Shown piece by piece: positions 1 through 8,841 of a DNA stretch of 64,000 nucleotides. The notes beneath the pieces were generated by a model. That model made no database searches and had not been told where the DNA came from. It saw only the letters and a list, made by a program, of their open reading frames with translations. Position numbers and translations under genes: made by a program. Source of the DNA: Prorocentrum cordatum (Eukaryota > Sar > Dinophyceae > Prorocentrales > Prorocentraceae); contig CAUYUJ010001420.1 in assembly GCA_963575745.1 (NCBI GenBank), positions 35,001 through 99,000 of the forward strand, read 5' to 3'. Each line of letters opens with the position of its first letter. Position 1 is the first letter of the stretch.

Positions 1-735
1 CCGACATGTCGGGTGCTCAGGCGAAGGTGCGCGGCTGCGCGCTGCGCGCGCTCTCGCGCGCCCGCGCTCACTTGAAGCTGCCGCGCAGGAGGTCCTCTCT
101 CGGGGGCGTCCAAGAAGGGGGCGCCCAAGAGGGTCTATCGCAAATCATGCCCGAGGCATGTGCGCGGACGAGGAGCGAGGGAGTGACCTGGAGGCGCACT
201 GAAGGAAGAAACAAAGGAAGACACCGAAGAGACCGATGTGAGGGGGCCGTGAGATCTGGGGCGCATTTTATGGCCCCTGCCATGAGATCCCCCGCCGTGG
301 TCATCGTCTCCCTGTTGTTGGACGCCTCTGACGGGCCAGCCAGGGCTTCACGGAGCCGGGCCAGGGAAGGGCCAGCTGGGGCTTCAAGGAGTCGAGGCGT
401 ACCGACACCGCTTCTCATCGTACCTCTGCCAGGGTGCGCTCTGAATAAGCATTTCGAGGCGGATCCAGCCGTGACTGCGAGGGCATCCCAGAAGGCCCAA
501 AAAGGCGACCACGAGGGAAGGGTAGCGGTATCCGTCCCTTCTTCCTCCTGCGAATCTCAGTGCCATGACCCCTTGCGCACCTGAGCCCTGGCCCAAGGCC
601 CGTGAGGCCGCCGAGCCCTCGCCCACCCCCCGACGTAGATTGGGTTCCTGCCCGCCCCCTGAAGAGGAAAGAAGAGGGCAAACCATTCGACGCTTGACTA
701 CGCAGGAAGGCCGCGAAAGTAGATCTCCAGGCCTT
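1..735. repeat. two dispersed repeats, no gene seen
   Basis: About 85-290 resembles 48340-48515 (shared GAGGCATGTGCGCGGACGAG and a GATCT/ATGGCCCC stretch). About 405-510 belongs to a family also at 20850-20960, 25160-25260, 51770-51900 and 52150-52270 (GGGTGCGCTCTGA..., GAATCCAGCCGTG). Overlapping open frames on both strands have no recognisable domain. Confidence 0.5.
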
Positions 736-737
736 CC

Positions 738-830
738 AAATGGGGTCGGAGGGGGCGGGGTCGGAGAACCCCGCCGCATCGCCGGTGCTTCCCACGGGCG
801 GCTCGATGTGGAGCCCGATCTGCTTCACGT
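738..830. mobile_element. MITE family G, partial copy
   Basis: ATGGGGTCGGAGG, CCGCCGCATCGCCGGTG and GGCTCGATGTGGAGCCCGAT match the full copies at 17356-17546 and 54998-55248, but the right arm is lost. Confidence 0.5.
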
Positions 831-889
831 CTGAGAACACCCTACCCGTGGAGGGAACTGCCGCCACGGCAGCATGCCACAGACCCTTG

Positions 890-1640
890 GGATCATCCCC
901 CACCCACCCCCACCCCCCCCCCCCTGGGCATCCCTCCCCTCCTCCTCCTCAGCTCTCATCCTGTTTTTCCTCATACTCCACTCACTCTCGTACTCACTCC
1001 CCCCCCTGGCCAGCGAAACACCAAGTCCCCCTTCCCTCCGCGCCCCCCTACTCCCCCTCCTTCCCGTATTTTCGTGTTTCCCATTTTCATTCCCCCCCTT
1101 CTCTTCTCCTGGTCCTACCCCCCGCACTATCAATCCTCCCCCCTTTCTACGGCCAGACTTCCGAGTCCTTTCCTACCCCCCCCCCCGACTGCTACATTTT
1201 TCAACGGCCCACAAATCCTCTTCCTCCTCTTCTACGGCCCACGACCTTCTTCTGGTCCCACTCTCCTCTTTGCCACCCCTACTCTCAAGACGACGAGTCG
1301 AGAGCGAGATGGATGCCCTGCCGCAGGCTCGGAGATGCAGCGATGCAGAGTCGGAGCAGGAGGGGCCAGGGGAAGAAGGTGGAGTAGGAGGGCGCGGAGG
1401 GAAGGGGGAAGATCAGGAAAAGGATGGAGAATCTGCACGCGCAGCGCTCGCGAGCCGCGAGCTGTCTCGATGTCAGATGTTCAGATGTCTCCGACTCCGA
1501 CGCGCCGTTGCCGCCGCCGCGAGCGGAAGGAAAGGGTGAGGGGGGCGGATGGACACCCCCTCTTCCTATTCCTTTTCCTCCTCATTCTCTTCCTCATCCT
1601 CATCCTCCTCCTACTGCTCCCCCCCTCCCCCCCGCTGCCC
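890..1640. repeat. pyrimidine-rich low-complexity DNA
   Basis: C/T-rich sequence with homopolymer runs at 890-1300 and 1550-1640. Open frames here encode only Pro/Ser/Leu runs; no gene is supported. Confidence 0.6.
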
Positions 1641-1798
1641 CTCTACCCACCCCGCCCTCTGATTCGCGACAGCGGCATCGGCGCGTCGGAAATGGCGGCC
1701 TGCCCCCGCCCTCGGCGCGTCCCCTGGCCGAGGGGGCAGGGGCAGGCAGGCTGGCGGCGGCGGCGGCGGCGGGCGGGCGCGCCGGCGGGCGCTGCGGC

Positions 1799-1896
1799 TC
1801 ATCGCGCCGCGAAGCCGCCCACGCCCGCCGCCTTGCGCGGCCGCTTCGCCGCAGGCGCGTCGTCCCACTCCATGGGGACGCGGTAGCACTTCACAC
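1799..1896 (-). CDS. possible terminal exon of the PKG-like kinase
   Basis: A CCCCAG acceptor follows a very long (CTC)n pyrimidine tract on the minus strand (about 1910-2160). One frame then reads VKCYRVPMEWDDAPAAKRPR and about ten more residues to a TGA. It does not match a kinase tail that I can name. It does not join in phase to exon j directly, so a missing exon or a different phase would be needed. It could also be chance. Confidence 0.25.
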
Positions 1897-1909
1897 CTGG
1901 GGAAGAGGT

Positions 1910-2160
1910 AGAGGAGGAGGAGGAGGAGGAGGAGGAGGAGGAGGAGGAGGAGGAGGTAGGAGGGAGAGAAAGGAGGAGGATGAAGGAGGAGGAGGGAGGA
2001 AGGAGGAGGAGGAGGAGGGGGAGGAGGAGGAGGAGGGGGAGGGGAGGGGGGGAGGGAGGGAGGGAGGGAGGGAAGGAGTGAGGAGGGGAAGGAGGAGGAG
2101 AGGGAGGAGGAGGAGGAGGAGGAAAAGGAGGAGGAGGGTGGAGGAGGAGGAGAATGAGAA
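1910..2160. repeat. (GGA)n tract
   Basis: About 250 bases of imperfect GGA/GGGA repeats, reading as (CTC)n on the minus strand directly ahead of the possible terminal exon acceptor at 1897. Confidence 0.9.
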
Positions 2161-2274
2161 GGAAGATGAGGAGGAGGGCGATCATTCCCTCCCTGCCTCC
2201 TCTTGCCTACTGCCTCTCTTTTCTCTCCCGCACTCCGCCTTGCTTCCCCCTCGGCGCCCACCCCCCACCCCCTC

Positions 2275-2374
2275 NNNNNNNNNNNNNNNNNNNNNNNNNN
2301 NNNNNNNNNNNNNNNNNNNNNNNNNNNNNNNNNNNNNNNNNNNNNNNNNNNNNNNNNNNNNNNNNNNNNNNNNN
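2275..2374. other. assembly gap (100 N)
   Basis: Exactly 100 N between a C-rich tract and a (CTC)n tract. The round length suggests a gap of unknown true size. It lies in the kinase gene, downstream of exon j. Confidence 0.95.
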
Positions 2375-2441
2375 TCCTCCTCCTCCTCCTCCTCCTCCTC
2401 CTCCTCCTCCTCCTCCTCCTCCTCCTACTCCTCCTCCTCCT
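2375..2441. repeat. (CTC)n tract
   Basis: Pure TCC/CTC trinucleotide repeat starting directly at the assembly gap; the gap itself probably holds more of it. Confidence 0.9.
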
Positions 2442-2502
2442 TGTACCTCGGGGCACAGGGACATCAGGAGCCGCGAGGTCTGGCGAGCCCCCCCGCGCGC
2501 GC

Positions 2503-2577
2503 CTTGAGCTGGTCGGCGCCGCCCTGCCCCGCGCCTAGCCTGTGCGGCAGCTTGCGCAGCACGGCGTTCACGAACGC
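2503..2577 (-). CDS. PKG-like kinase, exon j: subdomain XI
   Basis: A 25-codon exon, AFVNAVLRKLPHRLGAGQGG then ADQLK. The RLGAGxGGADxLK pattern is the subdomain XI signature of AGC kinases, with the conserved arginine (HRLG). The acceptor is CCGAAG before GCGTTC, and the upstream exon ends AAG before GCTCGG, so AAGGC is repeated at both ends of the intron. The exon ends AAG before GCGCGC, again a GC donor. The expected HxWF that closes the kinase fold should be on the next exon, which was not identified with confidence; it could lie in or near the assembly gap at 2275-2374. Confidence 0.8.
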
Positions 2578-2756
2578 CTTCGGGAGGGAGCCGACTGCTT
2601 ACGCAACCGCACCGACCCTGGCCTTGCCCGTCCTGGGCCCAGGATCTGTGCATACGCCCTCCTGGTTTCGGCAGGAGGCAATAGTGCGCCGCTTCTGGGC
2701 CCAAAGGGGGCCTGGCCAGGACCGACCGCGGGTGGTGCAACCGGCGCCCTCCGAGC

Positions 2757-2804
2757 CTTGGACACGTGCGGAAAATTGAAGGGGAAAGCCAGCTTGCCCG
2801 ACTC
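2757..2804 (-). CDS. PKG-like kinase, exon i: 16-codon microexon
   Basis: Encodes ESGKLAFPFNFPHVSK between a CTCGCAG acceptor and a GC donor (AAG before GCTCGG). This is the short YPFNFP-type stretch between alpha-G and alpha-H of cyclic-nucleotide-dependent kinases. It joins LLAIRRSQ of the previous exon to AFVNAVLRKLP of the next without breaking the frame. At 48 bases it is too short for ordinary ORF calling. Confidence 0.8.
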
Positions 2805-3109
2805 CTGCGAGGATCGCACGCGAGGGAGGCGGTGGGCCAGACGGGGGTCAAGGGAATGAGCGAGGAGGGTGAGAGCGAGGAAGAACAGGGCGGATGAGGA
2901 TGGTGAAGAGAAAGCAGCGGCAGAAGGGATGCGGGCGGGACGGAAAGGGAAATATGAATGAAGAGAGAAGGGATGAGAGATGAAGGAGGGAGGGATGGAG
3001 GAGGAGCCGACAAGGTAGTGGAGCCAGGGGAAGAGAGATACAGAGAGAGAGAGAGGAAAAAAAAAGAGAGAAAGAATTAGCCTGGCGAAAGACCCAACCA
3101 TATGCAGTT

Positions 3110-4245
3110 GTGGGTATCGCATTCGGGGAAGCCCCCTATGGGGCCACGAAACGCTGTACTGGGTGGGGGGGGACGCATGCGAACTGCGCTACTGGGACCT
3201 TCGGTGGAGCTCTCTATGGGGCCACGAAACGCTGTACTGGGTGTGGGGAGGACGCATGCGAACTGCGCCACTGGGACCTTCGGTGGAGCTCCCTATGGGG
3301 CCACGAAACGCAGTACTGGACGCATGCGAACTGCGCCACTGGGACCTTCGGGGGAGCTACCTATGGGGCCACGAAACGCTGCCCTGGTGTGGGGGGGAGG
3401 GGGGGCGCATGCGAACTGCGCGACTGGGGCCTTAGGTGGAGCTCCCTATGGGGCCACGAAACGCTGCCCTGGGTGGGGGAACCGCATGCGGGCTGTGCCA
3501 CTGGGACCTTCGGTGGAGCTCCCTATGGGGCCACGAACGCTGCCTGGGTGGGGGAACCGCATGCGGGCTGTGCCACTGTGACCTTCGGTGGAGCTCCCTA
3601 TGGGGCCACGAAACGCTGCCCTGGGTGGGGGAACCGCATGCGGGCTGTGCCACTGGGACCTTCGGTGGAGCTCCCTATGGGGCCACGAAGCGCTGCCCTG
3701 GGTGGGGGAACCGCATGCGGGCTGTGCCACTGGGACCTTCGGTGGAGCTCCCTATGGGGCTACGAAACGCTGCCCTGGGTGGGGGAACCGCATGCGGGCT
3801 GTGCCACTGTGACCTTCGGTGGAGCTCCCTATGGGGCTACGAAACGCTGCCCTGGGGGGGGGAACCGCATGCGGGCTGTGCCACTGGGACCTTCGGTGGA
3901 TGGCTCCCTATGGGGCTCCCTATGGGGACGAACGCTGCCCTGGGTGGGGAACCGCATGCGGGCTGTGCCACTGGGACCTTCGGTGGAGCTCCCTATGGGG
4001 CTACGAAACGCTGCCCTGGGTGGGGGGAACCGCATGCGGGCTGTGCCACTGGGACCTTCGGTGGAGCTCCCTATGGGGCTACGAAACGCTGCCCTGAGTG
4101 GGGGAACCGCATGCGGGCTGTGCCACTGGGACCTTTGGTGGAGCTCCCTATGGGGCTACGAAGCGCTGCCCTGGGTAGAGGAACCGCATGCGGGCTGTGC
4201 CACTGGGACCTTCGGTGGAGCTCCCTATGGGGCTACGAAACGTGA
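3110..4245. repeat. 77-bp tandem array (TR1), about 14-15 units
   Basis: Successive GGAGCTCCCTATGGGG motifs start at 3438, 3515, 3590, 3667 and 3744, giving a 77-bp unit (one unit 75). Units contain ACGAAACGCTGCCCTGGGT and CCGCATGCGGGCTGTGCCAC. The 5' units are more diverged than the 3' units. As 77 is not a multiple of three and no unit contains a stop, all frames run open; the long ORFs here are an artefact. Confidence 0.95.
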
Positions 4246-4335
4246 GGGGTGTGCCGAGAGCAGAGGCAAGGAGGGGGAGGAGGGAGGAGGGCGAGGAGGG
4301 GGAGGAGGAGGAGAGGAGGTGGGACGCAGGGCGCT

Positions 4336-4385
4336 GTCTCTTCAAAACGAGGACCCAACACCACAGGATGGTTTGGAAAAAGCTT
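4336..4385. repeat. trailer downstream of TR1
   Basis: TTCAAAACGAGGACCCAAC followed by CAGGATGGTTTGGAAAAA. A close relative follows the unrelated array TR2 at 8589-8632. The sequence runs up to 60 bases from the 3' end of kinase exon h. Confidence 0.6.
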
Positions 4386-4444
4386 CAGAAGGACTCCAAG
4401 AGGACCAGCGGACACAAGAAGACGACTTTCGGCCTGCTGGGCTC

Positions 4445-4686
4445 CTGGCTGCGCCTGATGGCAAGCAGCCGCCCACGGGGTTCCGTGATGCCCTCGTCCT
4501 CGAAGGGCGTCTGCCCAGACAGGAGCTCGAAAGTCAGCACGCCGACGGCCCACCAGTCCACGGACTGGTCGTGGGTGTGGGGAAAATCGATCATCTCTGG
4601 GGCCATGTACTCGGGGGTGCCCGCCAGCGTGCTGGTCTTACCCAGCACGAAACGCGCGAAGCCCATGTCGCACAGCTTTGCGTAAC
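4445..4686 (-). CDS. PKG-like kinase, exon h: activation loop to alpha-F/G
   Basis: The longest kinase exon, two bases plus 80 codons. It reads YAKLCDMGFARFVLGKT, then STLAGTPEYMAPEMIDF, then SVDWWAVGVLTFELLSGQTP and EPRGRLLAIRRSQ. The magnesium-binding motif is DMG instead of DFG. AGTPEYMAPE holds the activation-loop threonine and the APE motif, and DWWAVGVL the subdomain IX aspartate. The acceptor is CCAG before GTTACG. The end is set at the glutamine before GAGCCC because the next exon begins with GAG TCG; a GA donor or a three-base slide is possible. Confidence 0.9.
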
Positions 4687-4939
4687 CTGGTCACGTCAGA
4701 CCACGTTAGGGGGCGGGACCAGCTTATGGACGGAACGATCAACCTGGAATCGGCGAGATATCGCCGATAGATCGGCGACAGGCCCCCGACAGCGAACCCG
4801 CAAAGTCCTGGGCAATGGTGGGCTATCGGGCCTACGTCGGTGATCAATGGGCGATGCGCCCCTCCCTGCACCTCTCCCCCCCGAGCGTTGCCCCTTGAGA
4901 GGAAGAACGGGTTACACTAGAAGCCCAATCCGCACGAAA

Positions 4940-5086
4940 CCTCCCACCAAAAAACTCAACCGTGAGACCCCAGGGCGTCCCTTGGCGTGGGAGCGTCACC
5001 TTCCCCGCAGCACAAGCATCGAAACACAAGCAGCCCAGAGCACCCTGGAGGCAAGCAGGGTGCTTCTTGGCATGGGTCTCCACTGT
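4940..5086. repeat. dispersed repeat R, copy 1
   Basis: Contains CACCCTGGAGGCAAGCAGGG and TGCTTCTTGGCATGGGTCTC. Other copies: 19745-19905, 45479-45585, 45740-45845, 54350-54517, with a worn piece near 12340-12430. Confidence 0.8.
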
Positions 5087-5394
5087 AGTGCGACGACGAG
5101 CCAGGCCTACCAGGGCCACGCCGCGAGCCCATGCCGGCCACGAAGGAGCTACCAAGCCCGGGCCAGGGGAGGGAGGGGCAACGGGGACAATCCAGGTGGC
5201 TCCCAAACCCGGGTCGACCAGAGGATTTCGGAACGCGGCCGGGCTGAGCCCCGCTAGCGCTGACCCCTCGAGACGTGAGCCCCGGCCACGGATAGCGTAT
5301 ACAAAACGATCGGCACAAAACGAGTTGATGGAATAACTTAACTTACCTCGCGCGATCCCGAAGAGGGGAAAACTTCTGACTGCAAAGGCGCAGT

Positions 5395-5500
5395 GTTTGG
5401 CATTGCTTGGCATTACTTGGTATTGCTTGGCATGCTTTGGCATTGTTTGGCATTGCTTGGCGTTGCTTGGCATAAGTTGGCGTTGCTTGGCGTTGCTTGG
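5395..5500. repeat. TTGGCATTGC tandem repeat
   Basis: About ten imperfect 10-base units. A related, longer array lies at 49085-49690. Confidence 0.85.
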
Positions 5501-5564
5501 GAACCCGAGGAACCTCCAGGCAGCGGGCCACGTAGCATTAGAAAACATCAGCCTTTAAGAATAC

Positions 5565-5690
5565 GCCCGAGTAGCCCGAGGAACTCGAGGAATCCGAGGA
5601 ATCCGGGGAACCCGAAGAACACGAGGAACCCGAGAAACCCGACGAACCCAAGGAATATGGGGAATCCTAGGAACCTCCGGGCAACAGGCC
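5565..5690. repeat. short AACCCGAGG minisatellite
   Basis: Imperfect 9-10 base units (CCGAGGAACTCGAGGAATC and similar). Confidence 0.75.
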
Positions 5691-5839
5691 ACGTAAGAAT
5701 AGGAGGCACCGGGGGCGGGGAGCCCGAGAAACCTGAGGAATATCCCTGGAACGGGCTACGTGCCCCCTCGAAGCACCGCTCTTCTTAACCAACTAAGAAC
5801 CCCTTATTTGGAAAGCCTCAGTGGGAAACAAATGCTGCT

Positions 5840-6125
5840 CCCCGCGCTGTAGTGCACATGTAGAGAACATATGAGATGTGGAAACCCGGACCGCCAAGGA
5901 CGTCCCCACGACCGCCCTGGCTCTCCGCGTTCAGGGGCAGATTCGTGCGCACCCCCTCTTGGCGTCAGGCCATGCCTGCCACGCCCTGCGACCTTGGGGT
6001 GGATAGAGACTGCGCTCAGGGACCACCCCCTGCGCTCACTTCCTGCATCGCAAAAGTGCTACACCTAACGCGCCCTGCGACCTGGAGTGGATCGAGACCG
6101 CCCTCAGGGACCACTCCATGCGCAC
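5840..6125. repeat. shared 'leader' block next to the 132-bp satellite
   Basis: CCCCGCGCTGTAGTGCAC, CGACCGCCCTGGC, GGGGCAGATTC, CGTCAGGCCATGCCTGCC and GTGGATAGAGACTGCG are matched in order at 31145-31345, where the block also stands directly before a different satellite. Part of it (GGATCGAGACCGCCCTCAGG) is repeated at 6090-6120. Confidence 0.75.
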
Positions 6126-6570
6126 CCTCACGTGTGCCAGCCTTGCCCTGCGGCAGAGCAAAGCTGAGAACAACCAATCGTTTCACCTGCATTCTGGGCC
6201 TCAACATGAGTTCGTCCATTCGTGCTCCACTCGCTCCCCTCGTGTAGCGCGCACCGCACATGTGACCAACCGGCAGATGGGTCAACCGAAAACTGATTGC
6301 GAAAAACAAGGTTTTGCACTTGCGTTGTGGGCCTCAACACGTCTTGGTGCATTCGTAATCCACACGCTTCCCAAGTGCAGCGCGCAACGCCCAAATTACC
6401 CCCCAGCGAGGGGGTCACCCGAAAACTGGCTCAGGAGACCCACTGTGCCATTCGCCTTCCGAGCCTGAGCATGAATTGGTGCACTCGTGTGTCCACACGC
6501 TCCTCCTGCGCGCACCGCACAGGTGACCCACCAGCATTCGTGCTCCACGCGCTTCCCCTGTGTACCGCGT
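6126..6570. repeat. 132-bp hairpin satellite, first block
   Basis: Three to four units of the satellite that continues at 8842-11850. Each has ATTCTGGGCCTCAACATGAG, TTGGTGCATTCGTGCTCCAC and a GTGACCCACCAGC... hairpin or its worn form. Confidence 0.85.
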
Positions 6571-6587
6571 GCCGCACGAGTGTGAAG

Positions 6588-6750
6588 GGGCCCTGGGACA
6601 CACAAATAAATACACACAAATAAAAAGATGCCCCATGTTTTCCCATATGTTCTGGGGTTTTTGTCTTCCCCGCCACTTCCCATATGTTCCCACATTTTCT
6701 GGGAAACCGACGATGAATTGTGTCTGTGTGTTTCTTCCCCTCCTGAGAGT
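6588..6750. repeat. dispersed 155-bp element P, copy 1
   Basis: Starts GGACACACAAATAAATACAC, has CCATATTTTC motifs around GTTTTTGTCTTCCCC, and ends TGTGTCTGTGTGTTTCTTCC. It interrupts the hairpin satellite. Confidence 0.85.
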
Positions 6751-6799
6751 GGCCCACAGGCGGGTGGGTCACCCGAAAAACTGGCCCGGAGAGAAAGGA

Positions 6800-6930
6800 G
6801 GCTGGACCTCGATAGGAGTTGGTGCACATGCGTGCTCCACGCGCTCCCCTTGGGCAGCGCGGGCCGCACTGCCGACCCACCCGCGGGTGAGTCGGCCGAG
6901 AACTGGCCCGGGGAACATTACCCTGTGACG
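6800..6930. repeat. single unit of the 132-bp satellite
   Basis: GTTGGTGCACATGCGTGCTC, GCGCGGGCCGCACTG and GACCCACCCGCGGGTGAGTC mark one worn unit between element P and the AT-rich minisatellite. Confidence 0.7.
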
Positions 6931-6934
6931 TACC

Positions 6935-7145
6935 CAACCCGAGGAGTTGGCAAGTATGGGAAGTAGGCAAGTGGGGGAAGACAGAAACCCGGCAAGTATG
7001 GGAAACTAGGGGAAAATATGGGAAACTATGGGCCCCAGGGCCATTTCGTGTGCGCAGGGCCCCATCGTCTGGCAAATATGGCAAATATGGAGGACAATAT
7101 GGCAAATATGGCAAACTATATCGCAATATGGGAAACGAGGAGTTG
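6935..7145. repeat. GGCAAATATGGG minisatellite
   Basis: Imperfect 9-12 base units of GGCAAATATGG and GGGAAACTATGG type. Confidence 0.8.
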
Positions 7146-7325
7146 GCCGAAACTTGCATGGGCAATCGAATTGCAGGATCCGTTGTTTGATATGTAAGCT
7201 ACTTGGGGCACGCGCCTATGGCATGCTGCGCAGGAGAACCATACAGGAACGAGGGGCGACAACTACAGGCTCGGAGAGGACATGGGGAGTCGGGAACGAA
7301 GAGCAGGAAAAAGACGTGCGGGAAG

Positions 7326-8512
7326 CCCACTGTGCTGGGCCCCCCAGCAGGCCTCGAAAGTGGCGACAGTTTCACAGATCGCAGCCCCCCAGGGATGGCG
7401 AGGTCTGACTTTGAATCCGCGGTGACTACCCACTGTGCTGGGCCCCCCAGCAGGCCTCGAAAGTGGCGACAATTTCACAGATCGCAGCCGCCCAGGGATG
7501 GCGAGGTCTAACTTGAGTCTGCGGTGGGTACCCACTGTGCTGAGCCCCCCAGCAGGCCTCGAAAGTGGCGACAATTTCACAGATCGCAGCCCCCCAGGGA
7601 TGGCGAGGTCCCATTTGAATCCGCGGTGACTACCCACTGTGCTGGGCCCCCCAGCAGGCCTCGAAAGTGGCGACAGTTTCACAGATCGCAGCCCCCCAGG
7701 GATGGCGAGGTCTAATTTGAGTCCGCGGTGGGTACCCACTGTGCTGGGCCCCCCAGCAGGCCTCGAAAGTGGCGACAGTTTCACAGATCGCAGCCCCCCA
7801 GGGATGGCGAGGTCTAATTTGAGTCCGCGGTGGTACCCACTGTGCTGGGCCCCCCAGCAGGCCTCGAAAGTGGCGACAGTTTCACAGATCGCAGCCCCCC
7901 AGGGATGGCGAGGTCTAATTTGTCCGCGTGGGTACCCACTGTGCTGGGCCCCCCAGCAGGCCTCGAAAGTGGCGACAGTTTCACAGATCGCAGCCCCCCA
8001 GGGATGGCGAGGTCCCATTTGAATCCGCCGTGGTACCCACTGTGCTGGGTCCCCCAGCAGGCCTCGAAAGTGGCGACAATTTCACAGATCGCAGCCCCCC
8101 AGGGATGGCGAGGTCCCATTTGAATCCGCGGTGGGTACCCACTGTGCTGGGCCCCCCAGCAGGCCTCGAAAGTGGCGACTGTTTCACAGATCGCAGCCCA
8201 ACAGGATGGCGAGGTCAAATTTGAATCCGCCGTGGGTACCCACTGTGCTGGGCCCCCCAGCAGGCCTCGAAAGTGGCGACAGTTTCACAGATCGCAGCCC
8301 CCCAGGGATGGCGAGGTCCCATTTGAATCCGCGGTGGGTACCCACTGTGCTGGGCCCCCCAGCAGGCCTCGAAAGTAACGACAGTTTCACAGATCGCAGC
8401 CCCCCAGGGATGGCGAGGTCAAATTTGAATCCGCCGTGGGTACCCACTGTGCTGGGCCCCCCAGCAGGCCTCGAAAGTGGCGACAGTTTCACAGATCGCA
8501 GCCCCCCAGCTG
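7326..8512. repeat. 102-bp tandem array (TR2), about 12 units
   Basis: CCCACTGTGCTGGGCC recurs at 7326, 7429, 7531, 7633, 7735 and 7836 and onward, giving units of 101-103 bp. Units hold CAGCAGGCCTCGAAAGTGGC and CAGTTTCACAGATCGCAGCC and differ by few bases. A 102-bp unit equals 34 codons, so several frames stay open; codon-level conservation was not apparent. Confidence 0.95.
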
Positions 8513-8588
8513 GCACGCAGCGACGAGCGAAGGCAGGGGGTAAAAGAGAGGGACGGGGGGGGGGGGAAGGTTCGCGCGAGCAATGCTC

Positions 8589-8632
8589 TATTCAAAACGA
8601 GAACCCAACGCAGGAGGGTTGGGAAAAACAGA
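8589..8632. repeat. trailer downstream of TR2
   Basis: TTCAAAACGAGAACCCAAC then CAGGAGGGTTGGGAAAAA, matching the trailer after TR1 at 4336-4385. Confidence 0.6.
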
Positions 8633-8664
8633 TGGTAACACTTGCGTTCTGGGCCTCAAGATTA

Positions 8665-8841
8665 CTCCGGATTCCATAACTAAGTGGGGGGGGTCACATT
8701 CGGGGGGGTCTAATTTGAGCTGTCTTGGAGGGTTCCGGGGGGTCTGGGCAAAGGGCCGCCCTTTGATGGATAGTCTGGGGGGTCTAAAACTTCTCGTCTG
8801 GGAGGGTTGTGACCCCCTCCCTTTTATTACGAAATCTGGAG
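8665..8841. mobile_element. MITE family D, copy 1 (inside a satellite unit)
   Basis: Left end CTCCGGATTCCATAAC, right end GTTATTAC-type sequence reading TTACGAAATCTGGAG; the two are inverted repeats. TA lies on both sides. The left flank is satellite sequence up to GGGCCTCAA and the right flank resumes GGTGCACTCATGCTCC, so the element sits in one satellite monomer. Confidence 0.8.

Noticed and set aside
1424-2779. 451-codon open frame across the assembly gap
   Set aside because: Made of Gly/Glu/Arg runs from (GGA)n and unknown residues from the gap; the real coding exons here are on the other strand.
3110-4843. A 577-codon open frame over TR1
   Set aside because: The unit is 77 bp, so the frame rotates each unit; it is open only because the unit lacks stops. 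The conserved feature is the DNA unit, not a protein.
6590-6750. Conserved peptide EGKKHTDTI encoded by element P
   Set aside because: The frame is open in some copies only and is interrupted in others; conservation is at the DNA level of a short dispersed repeat.
7326-8512. CRISPR-like array
   Set aside because: The 102-bp units are repeated throughout with no unique spacers, and the genome is eukaryotic.
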